A stretch of 64,000 nt of DNA. It comes from Hymenobacter sp. BT188 (GTDB lineage Bacteria; Bacteroidota; Bacteroidia; Cytophagales; Hymenobacteraceae). Location of the stretch: assembly GCF_014333585.1 (NCBI RefSeq), contig NZ_JACSCW010000005.1, positions 405,656 through 469,655 on the forward strand, written 5' to 3'. The notes beneath the pieces were generated by a model. That model worked only from the letters and a program-made list of their open reading frames with translations. It was not told the origin of the DNA and made no database searches. The translations under genes and the position numbers were made by a program. Positions 34,180-41,880 of this stretch are shown here, one piece after another (position 1 is the stretch's first letter; each line of letters opens with the position of its first letter).

Positions 34180-36663
34180 ATGAAAAAACAGTACACCACC
34201 GCAGCGGCTCTATTACTTACCGCCGTTGCCTTGGCCCAAACTCCCGCCCCTTCGCCCCAGGCTGCCGCGCCCGCCAAATACCGGGAAACAGACCGCAAAA
34301 TCAACGCCTTGGTGCACACCAAGCTCGACTTACAGTTTGACTATAAAAAGCGCTACGCTTACGGCAAAGCCTGGCTAACCTTGAAGCCCTACGCCTACGT
34401 CACCGATTCGCTACGTCTCGATGCCAAAGGCATGGATATCAAGACCGTGGCCTTGGTGAATGGCGGCAATCAGCAGCCGTTGAAATACACCTACGCCGAT
34501 CAGCAAAACCTGCGTGTAAATTTGGGTAAGGCGTACCAGCCCGGCGCTGAGTACACTATTTACATTGAGTACACGGCTAAGCCCGACGAGCTAAAAACCA
34601 AAGGCAGCGCCGCCATCACCGACGCCAAAGGCCTGTATTTCATCAACCCCGACAGTGCCGTGGCCGGCAAGCCCGTCCAGATCTGGACCCAGGGCGAGAC
34701 GGAAGCCTCGTCGGTGTGGTTTCCGACCATCGACCGGCCCAACCAAAAAACGACTTCGGAAATCAGCCTGACTGTGCCGAGTAAGTATGTCACGCTGAGC
34801 AACGGAGCCTTGGTAAACCAAAAGCCCGCCGGCGCGGGTCTGCGCACCGATACCTGGAAGATGGAGCAGCCCCACGCGCCCTATCTGTTTATGTTAGCCG
34901 TCGGTGACTTCAAGATTTATAAGGATAAGTGGCAGGGTAAGGCCGTCGATTATTACCTCGAGCCTGCTTACGCGCCCTACGCCAAGCAGATTTTTGGCGA
35001 CACACCTGAGATGATGGAGTTTTTCTCCAAGAAGCTCGGCGTGGCTTACCCCTGGAATAAGTACGCCCAAATTGTGGTGCGTGACTATGTGAGCGGCGCC
35101 ATGGAAAACACCACCGCCACCCTCCACGGCGACTTCGTGCAGCAGACCCCCCGCCAAATGATTGACCGCGACTACGCTGGGGGGCTTTCTGTGATTGCGC
35201 ACGAGCTGTTTCACCAGTGGTTTGGCGACTACGTGACGGCCGAAAGCTGGAGCAATCTGACTGTAAACGAGTCGTTTGCTGACTTCAGCGAAGGCCTTTG
35301 GGCCGAACACAAATATGGCCAGGATGCCGCCGACGCGCACAACTACCGTTACCTGCGCCGCTACCTCAGCAGCCCCCGCGACGCCGCGAAACCTCTCGTG
35401 CGCTTCAATTATGAAGACAAAGAGGAGATGTTTGACCTCGTGTCGTACCAGAAGGGTGGGGCCATCCTGCAAATGCTGCGCACCCACCTCGGCGACCCAG
35501 TTTTCTTTGCTGGTTTGAACCAATATCTGAAGCAAAACGCGCTGGGTAATGGCGAGGCTCACCAGCTACGCCTGGCGCTGGAAGCGGCATCTGGGCAGGA
35601 TCTAAACTGGTTTTTCAACCAATGGTATTTCGCGCCCGGCCACCCCGTCGTGACAATCGATTACTCCTGGGACGCAGCTCGCAAAGTGCAGTCCGTGACC
35701 GTAAAGCAAACCCAGGCGGGCGAGCCTTTTACGCTTCCGCTCGCCATTGATATGTATGTGGGGGGCAAATCGCAGCGCCGAAACGTAGTGCTGCGCAAAG
35801 CCACTGAAACGCTGGAGTTTCCGCTCGCCGCCCAGCCCGATCTGGTAAACGTGGACGCCACCAAAACGATGGTTTGGCAAAAAACGGACAACAAGCCATT
35901 GGCCGCTTATGCCTATCAGTACAAAAGTGCCCCCCTACTCGTAGATCGTCACGAAGCCATTGTGGCCGCTAAAGCTAAGCCCACTGAAGCAGCCGCGCGT
36001 GGCGTATTGCTGGCCGGTCTCAACGACAAGTTCTACGGCCTGCGCATGTTGGCTATTCAGTCATTAGACCTCGAAAATGCAGCCTTGCGCAAAGCTGCGG
36101 CGCCTGTTTTGCGCAAGCTGGCTAATTCCGATAAAGAAACCGTGGTGCAAGCCGAGGCCTTGATGACACTGGGCAAGCTCAAGGAAAAGCGCGATGAAAA
36201 GCTGTTTGCGCAGAAGCTCAAAAGCGAGTCCTATGCCGTGCAGGGTGCTGCGCTTCGGGCGTTAGCGGAAGTGAGGCCAGCCAAAGCATTGGTGCAGGCC
36301 AAAGCGTTTGAAACCAACAAGGAAGATGGCCTCACCACTGCTATAACTGAGGTGTATGCGGCCCACGGTGGCGCGGCCCAGTGGCCCTATATCCGCGACA
36401 AATTCGATGCGGGAAGCCCCCGCACCAAAGCCATGCTTTTTGAAAGCATGCTCGGGATGATGACACGCCTAGATGACCCAACAGCTTTCAATGAAAGCCT
36501 CGACCGTATTAAAGCTGTTGCCATCCAGTTCAAAAGCCAAGGCGCCGACAAAGCCATAATTCCTCTGCTGCAAGCTGTAAAGGAGAAGAAAAAAGGGGCC
36601 AGTGCCACACAGGCTCAACAAGCAGTAGACAAAGCCGTCCAGGAAATTGAGCAAGCGCAGTAG
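34180..36663 (+). CDS. Secreted M1 family aminopeptidase
   Basis: 827 residues from ATG 34180 (MKKQYTTAAALLLTAVALAQ, signal peptide). Zinc metallopeptidase that removes N-terminal residues from peptides in the periplasm or outside. The exopeptidase motif GAMEN is at about 306 and the zinc motif HELFHQW with downstream Glu (NLTVNESFADFSEGLWAEH) at about 340-370. The last 230 residues are HEAT-like helices (RKLANSDKETVVQAEALMTL). The longer frame from 34078 overlaps a REP-like element and is rejected. Flanked on both sides by REP-like copies in opposite orientation. Confidence 0.95.
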   Translation: MKKQYTTAAALLLTAVALAQTPAPSPQAAAPAKYRETDRKINALVHTKLDLQFDYKKRYAYGKAWLTLKPYAYVTDSLRLDAKGMDIKTVALVNGGNQQPLKYTYADQQNLRVNLGKAYQPGAEYTIYIEYTAKPDELKTKGSAAITDAKGLYFINPDSAVAGKPVQIWTQGETEASSVWFPTIDRPNQKTTSEISLTVPSKYVTLSNGALVNQKPAGAGLRTDTWKMEQPHAPYLFMLAVGDFKIYKDKWQGKAVDYYLEPAYAPYAKQIFGDTPEMMEFFSKKLGVAYPWNKYAQIVVRDYVSGAMENTTATLHGDFVQQTPRQMIDRDYAGGLSVIAHELFHQWFGDYVTAESWSNLTVNESFADFSEGLWAEHKYGQDAADAHNYRYLRRYLSSPRDAAKPLVRFNYEDKEEMFDLVSYQKGGAILQMLRTHLGDPVFFAGLNQYLKQNALGNGEAHQLRLALEAASGQDLNWFFNQWYFAPGHPVVTIDYSWDAARKVQSVTVKQTQAGEPFTLPLAIDMYVGGKSQRRNVVLRKATETLEFPLAAQPDLVNVDATKTMVWQKTDNKPLAAYAYQYKSAPLLVDRHEAIVAAKAKPTEAAARGVLLAGLNDKFYGLRMLAIQSLDLENAALRKAAAPVLRKLANSDKETVVQAEALMTLGKLKEKRDEKLFAQKLKSESYAVQGAALRALAEVRPAKALVQAKAFETNKEDGLTTAITEVYAAHGGAAQWPYIRDKFDAGSPRTKAMLFESMLGMMTRLDDPTAFNESLDRIKAVAIQFKSQGADKAIIPLLQAVKEKKKGASATQAQQAVDKAVQEIEQAQ

Positions 36664-36686
36664 AAAACAGTGCTGAACCAAAAGGT

Positions 36687-36780
36687 GGTCATGTAGAGCG
36701 GCAGCGAAGCATCTTGCGTGTTTAGTTATTTAGCTTGGCAACATCAGCACGCGAGATGCTTCGCTGCCGCTCTACATGAC
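36687..36780 (+). repeat. REP-like hairpin element, copy C
   Basis: Left arm 36687-36720 (GGTCATGTAGAGCGGCAGCG...) and right arm 36748-36780 pair over about 33 bases with one G-U. Compared with copy A the arm has TGTAG for TGCAG and GGCAGC for GGAGC, each matched in the other arm. Centre begins TTTAGTTATTTAGC, as in copy A. It lies between the M1 aminopeptidase and the small membrane protein gene. Confidence 0.93.
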
Positions 36781-36802
36781 CGTCAAAGTAGCTGGTTTCT
36801 GG

Positions 36803-36831
36803 TTGTGTAACCAGCAACCTAAGTACCTTGC
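36803..36831 (+). promoter_or_regulatory. Candidate Bacteroidota promoter
   Basis: TTG at 36803, 18 bases, then TACCTTGC at 36824-36831, close to the Bacteroidota -33 TTG / -7 TAnnTTTG arrangement. It ends 20 bases before the ATG of the next gene. One -7 base differs from consensus, so this is tentative. Confidence 0.3.
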
Positions 36832-36851
36832 CTACCCTCGAATATTCTTTT

Positions 36852-37226
36852 ATGAACAGTTCTTTAAAGCTATTCTTACTGATTCTCATCGTAGCTACTG
36901 CTGCCCAACTGGTGCTCCCGTGGTGGGTTATCACGCCGGTGGCCTTCGTGCTCGCTATGGTACTAGCGCGCACCGGCTGGGGGGCCTTTTGGGCAGGTTT
37001 CGCTGGGGTTGGGCTGGGTTGGCTGGTGCTAGCCAGCTGGCTGAACTTGCAGAACGAAGGCCACCTCAGTCACCGCGTAGCCGAGCTAATTCCGCTGGGG
37101 GGGCGCGGCTGGCTGCTGGTGCTGGTGACGGCCGTGCTGGGCGGAGTGGTTGGCGGACTAGCTGCGCTGGCGGGCGTTTGGCTGCGCCAAGCCTTCGTAA
37201 AGAGCAGACAATCCCCTTCGACTTAA
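36852..37226 (+). CDS. Small integral membrane protein
   Basis: 124 residues from ATG 36852 (MNSSLKLFLLILIVATAAQL). Four hydrophobic segments: about 5-22, 25-42, 48-68 (WGAFWAGFAGVGLGWLVLAS) and 90-115 (WLLVLVTAVLGGVVGGLAAL), with a short basic tail. No recognised family. It lies between a REP-like element and a bidirectional terminator, so is likely transcribed alone. Inner-membrane location; function unknown. Confidence 0.75.
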   Translation: MNSSLKLFLLILIVATAAQLVLPWWVITPVAFVLAMVLARTGWGAFWAGFAGVGLGWLVLASWLNLQNEGHLSHRVAELIPLGGRGWLLVLVTAVLGGVVGGLAALAGVWLRQAFVKSRQSPST

Positions 37227-37257
37227 AACTTCAATTCTAGACATAGGCATAACATCA

Positions 37258-37308
37258 CAAAAAGCCCCCCAGCCTCTCAATTGAGGAAGGCTGGGGGGCT
37301 TTTTTGGT
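37258..37308. terminator. Bidirectional terminator, paired GCCCCCCAG arms
   Basis: AAAAAGCCCCCCAGCCT and AGGCTGGGGGGCTTTTTT pair around CTCAATTGAGGA, which itself has a small palindrome. Between convergent genes. Exact motif copies at 37264 and 37291. Confidence 0.95.
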
Positions 37309-37385
37309 GCAATCAATTGGTAGTGGCAAACTTCTATGATTGACAGCCATTGCAATACTTCTTTTCCATCCTCAAAGAAAGCAGG

Positions 37386-38630
37386 TTAATTAATTTCCTG
37401 AAACTCGCCAAAAAAGGCCAGCGCCTCCAGCGTGTATTGGGGCACGGAAGAGAAGTGATTGCCGTCCTTGATGGGGCGCAATTCTACTTGCGTAGCACCG
37501 CGGGCGCGCATGGCCTTGTAAGCATGTTCAGAGTTGAAAAAGGGCACGTAATCATCGGCGGTGCCGTGGAATAGCGCCAGCGGAGCACGCGGGCGCCAAT
37601 CGTAGATGTCGTTGTCGCGGAAGGCGGCCGTTATGGGCTGGTCGGTTTTGTTTAGCACACCCGCCCGGAAGGGTTCCGTGAATAGCTCTTTGGGCTGTTC
37701 AGGTACTTTCGCAAACGGATTGGCTTGCAGATGTGTGGCCCAGGGCTCTTGGAAATAAGTAGTATAAGGCCGGTTGATGTTGTACACCCGATTATACGTG
37801 TCCAGCACCCAGACATAGGAGCTGAGAAAATTCAGTGGCTGATCCGACTTCAATATATAGTCGGCGAAGGCTGACTTATTGTACGCTCCCGCACCGGGGG
37901 CGCTGGCCGTAACGGTAAATTCCGACGCGTGCTTTTCCTCAATCAGCTTGTGCAAAGCCAATGTGGCAAAGCCGCCCTCTGAGTAGCCCAGCAGGAAGTT
38001 CTTATCGTTCAGCTCAATCTTTTCCTGCTTGCAAAACTCCCGCGCTGCCCGCATCATATCCAGCGAGGCCGAAGCCAGCGAAGTCGCGTGCTCATACGGG
38101 TGCGGTAAGCTCTTGGAAGCGCCATAGCCAATATAGTCGGGAGCCACCACCATGTAGCCCGAAGAAGCCAGCACCGATATGGCCGTCCATACTTCCCCGC
38201 CGGAGCGGTAGTAGGAGGGAGCTCGCGCTTCATCTTTGGGCGAAATAGTGCCATGCTGATAGCTCAGCAGCGGCAGCGGCTGCGATGCCATGGGCACCAA
38301 TACCGCACCGGATGCCGTCACAGGCTGCCCATCTGTATTGGGCGTAGTATAGGTCAGCTTATACACCCGAATCGAATATTGGGTCAGGGCACTGACGATG
38401 GGCAGATCGGGCACGCGGCCAGCGAGCGTACTCGGCGTGTACTCACCAATCAGGGTGCTGCTCAGCAGGCGGCTGCTCGCTACCGGCGTGATGGGTGCTG
38501 CCGGAATGGCGGACGCAGCGGCTTCTAAGGCCGGTTCTTTGGTGCAGCTCAGGCCGGGCGCCACTAGCAGGCTCAGCCAGAAAAGGAAGGTGAAGTAAGG
38601 CAAGCGGCGACTATTGATTTTCAAAGACAT
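37386..38630 (-). CDS. Secretory lipase-like alpha/beta hydrolase (lipoprotein)
   Basis: 414 residues from ATG 38630. The N-terminus ends in a lipobox (LLVAPGLSC), so it is probably an exported lipoprotein. An alpha/beta-hydrolase fold is shown by YQHGTISPKDEA (oxyanion region), the nucleophile elbow GYSEGG and a late HF (DGNHFSSVPQY) His, with Asp in LFHGTADDYVPF. The pattern matches the LIP/secretory-lipase family, which cleaves esters. Substrate unknown. It is convergent with the small membrane protein gene. Confidence 0.86.
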   Translation of the reverse strand: MSLKINSRRLPYFTFLFWLSLLVAPGLSCTKEPALEAAASAIPAAPITPVASSRLLSSTLIGEYTPSTLAGRVPDLPIVSALTQYSIRVYKLTYTTPNTDGQPVTASGAVLVPMASQPLPLLSYQHGTISPKDEARAPSYYRSGGEVWTAISVLASSGYMVVAPDYIGYGASKSLPHPYEHATSLASASLDMMRAAREFCKQEKIELNDKNFLLGYSEGGFATLALHKLIEEKHASEFTVTASAPGAGAYNKSAFADYILKSDQPLNFLSSYVWVLDTYNRVYNINRPYTTYFQEPWATHLQANPFAKVPEQPKELFTEPFRAGVLNKTDQPITAAFRDNDIYDWRPRAPLALFHGTADDYVPFFNSEHAYKAMRARGATQVELRPIKDGNHFSSVPQYTLEALAFFGEFQEIN

Positions 38631-38803
38631 TAGGAAGTTGTTGGGGCAAGCTGCCTTCATAACACCAATCTGCTCAAAAGATTTCGTGCTGCTACAGAGA
38701 TAACAGGAAGGCTTACCTAATTAGCTTTTGAGAAAAAACAGAACCAATAATCACTTTCAACTAATTTATTAGTTGTAGATTCATCTTAACAAAAAAGCCC
38801 CCC

Positions 38804-39205
38804 ATGCAAACCTTCCCTGAACTAACCCGTGCCGAGGAGCAAGTGATGCAGGTGCTGTGGCAGCGCGGCCCCTCTTTCGTGAAAGAAGTAGTTGCCGAAA
38901 TGCCAGCGCCACCACCTGCTTACAATACTGTGTCCACCATCATCCGCATATTGGAGCAAAAGGGGTTTGTGGGGCACGAAGCATTCGGCCGCACGCACCG
39001 CTATGAGGCTTTGGTCGCGCAGGATGAGTACCGTCGCTTCTCGCTGCGCAAGCTGCTGGGGGGCTATTTCGGGAATTCGTTTCCGCAGCTGGTGTCCTTT
39101 TTTGCGAAGGAAGAAAACCTCGATGCCGCTCAGCTCGATGAGCTGCTGCGCCATGCCACCCAACCTCCAACCACCGACTCCGATGAACCCAATCAGCCTG
39201 CTTAA
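38804..39205 (+). CDS. BlaI/MecI/CopY-type transcriptional repressor
   Basis: 133 residues. Winged-helix N-terminus (LTRAEEQVMQVLWQRGPSFV, then NTVSTIIRILEQKGFVGHEA), followed by a short dimerisation helix. These repressors are inactivated by cleavage through a BlaR-type M56 peptidase, which is encoded by the next, overlapping gene. The ATG directly abuts a motif copy: the run of six C ends at the A of the start codon (CCCCCCATG), so there is no ribosome-binding site and the C-run could matter for expression. Confidence 0.94.
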   Translation: MQTFPELTRAEEQVMQVLWQRGPSFVKEVVAEMPAPPPAYNTVSTIIRILEQKGFVGHEAFGRTHRYEALVAQDEYRRFSLRKLLGGYFGNSFPQLVSFFAKEENLDAAQLDELLRHATQPPTTDSDEPNQPA

Positions 39206-40574
39206 ATGGATGATGCTCAGCACGGTACTGTTGAGCGTGTGGTGGCTCTGTTACCACCTCGCCTTGCGCCGTGAGCGGAGCTTTGGCTACAACCGGACGT
39301 TCCTGGTGCTGGGGCCGCTGCTGGCGGCGAGCTTGCCGTTGCTCCCGCTAGGTTGGCCAAGCAGTTGGGCAGCAGGCCCGACGGTACTGGTGCCAGGCAT
39401 AGCAACGGTACTGCTGCCAACTGCCCAGGTAGGCGCATCCAGTAGCCAAGTTGGACTTCATTGGTCGCAATGGGTAATGGTGGGCTACATAATTGGTGTG
39501 CTGGCCACGTTGGCGCGGCTGTGTTTTGGGCTGGCCAGGCTTTGGCTGACTACTCGTCATCGGCCGTGCGAAAAACAGGCTGGCTACACGCTGGTGCGTA
39601 CCGGTGGTCAGCTGCCATCCAGCTCATTTGGGCGGGTCGTGTTTTGGGATGAATCGTTACCACTTAGCGATGCGGAAGCCCACCAAGTGCTACAGCACGA
39701 GTTGGCGCATGTGCAGCAAGGCCACACCTACGACCGGCTGCTGCTGGAAGTGCTGAGTGCCGTGCTCTGGTTCAATCCATTTGTGCACCTGTGCGCCCGG
39801 GCGCTTACGCTCACTCACGAGTATCTGGCCGACGCGGCGGCGCTGAGTGCCGACACTACTATTACCTCACCTTCACATTCATATACTCACCTACTGGCCC
39901 GGCAAGTAGCCACCCGCCTTGGTTTCTCCCTTCCGCTTGCGCACTCGTTTTCTCATTCCCAAACCTTACGTCGCATTGCCATGATTCACCAAACTTCCCC
40001 CATCCGCCGCTGGAAACAGTGGCTTGCCCTGCCACTAGTGGCTTTACTAGCGTTTACCGTCGCCTGTGAGCGACACACGGAGCCAGTTGCTCCATCTAAG
40101 CGCGCTTCTTCTCAGAATGCCGAAATGTCACCCCCGCCTCCGCCGCCACCCCCAGCTCCCGATGCTGAGCCTGCGCCCCCACCTCCGCCCCCTCCTACAG
40201 CCAACAGTGTTTATAATAGTGTAGAGGAAATGCCGCTGTTTCGCACGGGCAACAATAATGATATTGTCGCCTTCATTCAGAGTAAGCTCAAGTACCCCGC
40301 CGAGGCCGTGCGCAGCAAGGTGAAGGGCAGAGTCATTATCGCTTTTATAGTAGATAAAGAGGGGAACGTAACTGATGCGTCCGTTGAGAAGGGAATAGGC
40401 TCGGGCTGCGACGAAGCGGCACTGAATGCTGTTCGTCAGCTTCCACGGTTTACGCCTGGCAAGCAGAATGGCGAGCCGGTAGCAGTGCGATTTGTAGTAC
40501 CTATTCAATTCGCACCCTACTCCGTCCCGATCAGCAATTTATTTGGCGGCTTGGTTAGTTTGCCAAAGTGCTAA
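39183..40574 (+). CDS. BlaR1-type M56 peptidase with C-terminal TonB domain
   Basis: 463 residues from ATG 39183, overlapping the repressor gene by 23 bases. N-terminal transmembrane helices (LSVWWLCYHLALRRERSFGY, WVMVGYIIGVLATLARL), then the cytoplasmic zinc site HELAHVQQGH (about 172-181) with a distal Glu (LTHEYLADAA), a helix (WLALPLVALLAFTVAC), a Pro-rich spacer (about 312-340) and a TonB C-terminal domain (VKGRVIIAFIVDKEGNVTDA, about 375-450). No penicillin-binding sensor domain is present, so the signal is not expected to be a beta-lactam as in BlaR1. The longer frame from 38892 lies out of frame over blaI. Confidence 0.9.
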   Translation: MNPISLLKWMMLSTVLLSVWWLCYHLALRRERSFGYNRTFLVLGPLLAASLPLLPLGWPSSWAAGPTVLVPGIATVLLPTAQVGASSSQVGLHWSQWVMVGYIIGVLATLARLCFGLARLWLTTRHRPCEKQAGYTLVRTGGQLPSSSFGRVVFWDESLPLSDAEAHQVLQHELAHVQQGHTYDRLLLEVLSAVLWFNPFVHLCARALTLTHEYLADAAALSADTTITSPSHSYTHLLARQVATRLGFSLPLAHSFSHSQTLRRIAMIHQTSPIRRWKQWLALPLVALLAFTVACERHTEPVAPSKRASSQNAEMSPPPPPPPPAPDAEPAPPPPPPPTANSVYNSVEEMPLFRTGNNNDIVAFIQSKLKYPAEAVRSKVKGRVIIAFIVDKEGNVTDASVEKGIGSGCDEAALNAVRQLPRFTPGKQNGEPVAVRFVVPIQFAPYSVPISNLFGGLVSLPKC

Positions 40575-40729
40575 AGTGTAAGCCCTGGGCTCTATAGTCC
40601 TATACATAAGGAGGAACCGCTGGAAAAGCTCCGAATTTTGTCGGGGCCTTTCTGCGTTTAGGTCACCGCTAACTGCCCGAAATGGCCTAACTTGCAGATA
40701 GTTTTGGCCTTCTAATCAAGATTTATTCA

Positions 40730-41752
40730 GTGTTGTTACCGTTTTCGCCGCGTCACGCCGTAGTGGCCGCCACCTTAAGCCTCTTTTCTCTGTCTGCCTT
40801 ACCCGGTTGCGGCACCCGCACCGATGGAGAAACTCCCGCCGCCAAAGCTTCTGTTGAGGCTGCTAAGCCAGTTGTCGTTGACTCTGCGGCGCTGAAAGTT
40901 GCCGCCATGCGCCGCGACTCACTCAAGGCCGACTCTATTGTAAAAGCCAATGGCCAGCTACCAGGGGCCATTTTGCCCGGCAAGCGTATTGTGGCTTTCT
41001 ATGGCAACATCCGGGCGAAAGGCATGGGTATCTTGGGCCGTGAGCCCAAGGATCAGATGTTCCGCAAGTTCGACAAAGTGCTGGCCGAGTGGCAGGCCGC
41101 TGACCCTAGCATTCCTGTGCAGGCAGCTATACACAACGTGACTATTACGGCCCAGGCCGCGCCCGGCAAAGACGGCAAATACCGTTTGATGAACTCCAAA
41201 GCGACTATTGAAGAAGTTATTCAATGGGGCAAAGAGCACAACTGCATCGTGTTTCTGGACGTGCAGGTGGGCCTGAGCAACCTGGAAAACGAACTGCACA
41301 AGCTGGAGCCTTACTTGAAAGATCCTATCGTGCACATGGGCATCGACCCGGAGTTCGCGATGGAAACCAAAGGTGTGAAGCCCGGCCGCAAAATCGGTAC
41401 CTTCGACGCCAAGGACGTGAACTACGCCGTGAAGTTTCTGGCTCGCATCGTGAGCGAGAACAATTTGCCCCCCAAGGTGCTCACCGTGCACCGCTTCACC
41501 CAAGGCATGATTACGAACTACAAAAATATCAAGCTCGACCCCCGCGTGCAGATCGTGATGCATATGGACGGCTGGGGCGACCCAACCCTGAAGAAGGACT
41601 CCTATAAGGCGTACATTCAGAAAGAGCCCGTGCAGTACACCGGCTTCAAGCTGTTCTACGAGTACGACAACCGCCCCGCTCCGCACCACATCATGACGCC
41701 GGCAGAAGTACTAGCCCTCACGCCAAAGCCATTATATATTCAGTATCAATAA
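40730..41752 (+). CDS. Hypothetical lipoprotein, possible TIM-barrel-like
   Basis: 340 residues from GTG 40730. N-terminus ends in a lipobox (LSALPGCGT). The mature protein has a mixed alpha/beta pattern (RIVAFYGNIRAKGMGILGRE, IVFLDVQVGLSNLENELHKL, VHMGIDPEFAMETKGVKPGR, VQIVMHMDGWGDPT). It resembles conserved hypothetical proteins with a glycosidase-like barrel, but I could not assign catalytic residues. Followed by a motif-type terminator. Probably periplasmic or surface-anchored; function unknown. Confidence 0.7.
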   Translation: MLLPFSPRHAVVAATLSLFSLSALPGCGTRTDGETPAAKASVEAAKPVVVDSAALKVAAMRRDSLKADSIVKANGQLPGAILPGKRIVAFYGNIRAKGMGILGREPKDQMFRKFDKVLAEWQAADPSIPVQAAIHNVTITAQAAPGKDGKYRLMNSKATIEEVIQWGKEHNCIVFLDVQVGLSNLENELHKLEPYLKDPIVHMGIDPEFAMETKGVKPGRKIGTFDAKDVNYAVKFLARIVSENNLPPKVLTVHRFTQGMITNYKNIKLDPRVQIVMHMDGWGDPTLKKDSYKAYIQKEPVQYTGFKLFYEYDNRPAPHHIMTPAEVLALTPKPLYIQYQ

Positions 41753-41769
41753 AGCAGCAATACTTGCTT

Positions 41770-41811
41770 ATAAAAAAGCCCCCCAACCTTATGTCGGGGG
41801 GCTTTTTTTAT
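41770..41811 (+). terminator. Terminator with motif-like arms
   Basis: AAAAAAGCCCCCCAAC pairs with GTCGGGGGGCTTTTTTT. The right arm has CGGGGGGC rather than CTGGGGGGC, so it is a near-copy of the 9-mer. Confidence 0.92.
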
Positions 41812-41880
41812 TGAGAAACAGTTGGTTTCATCTTACTAAATGCGAGCGAAAACCGAACTTAGATCCTTCGGTTTAGCTCT

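Noticed and set aside
34894..35562. 222-codon minus-strand frame opposite the M1 aminopeptidase
   Set aside because: Antisense shadow of the GAMEN/HELFH region; no protein-like features.
38892..39182. Upstream extension of the M56 peptidase gene
   Set aside because: It lies over the blaI gene in another frame; ATG 39183 begins a natural membrane helix.
40130..40200. C-rich repeats coding for polyproline in the M56-TonB gene
   Set aside because: Explained by a TonB-type Pro-rich spacer in protein; not a DNA repeat array and not a copy of the GCCCCCCAG word.
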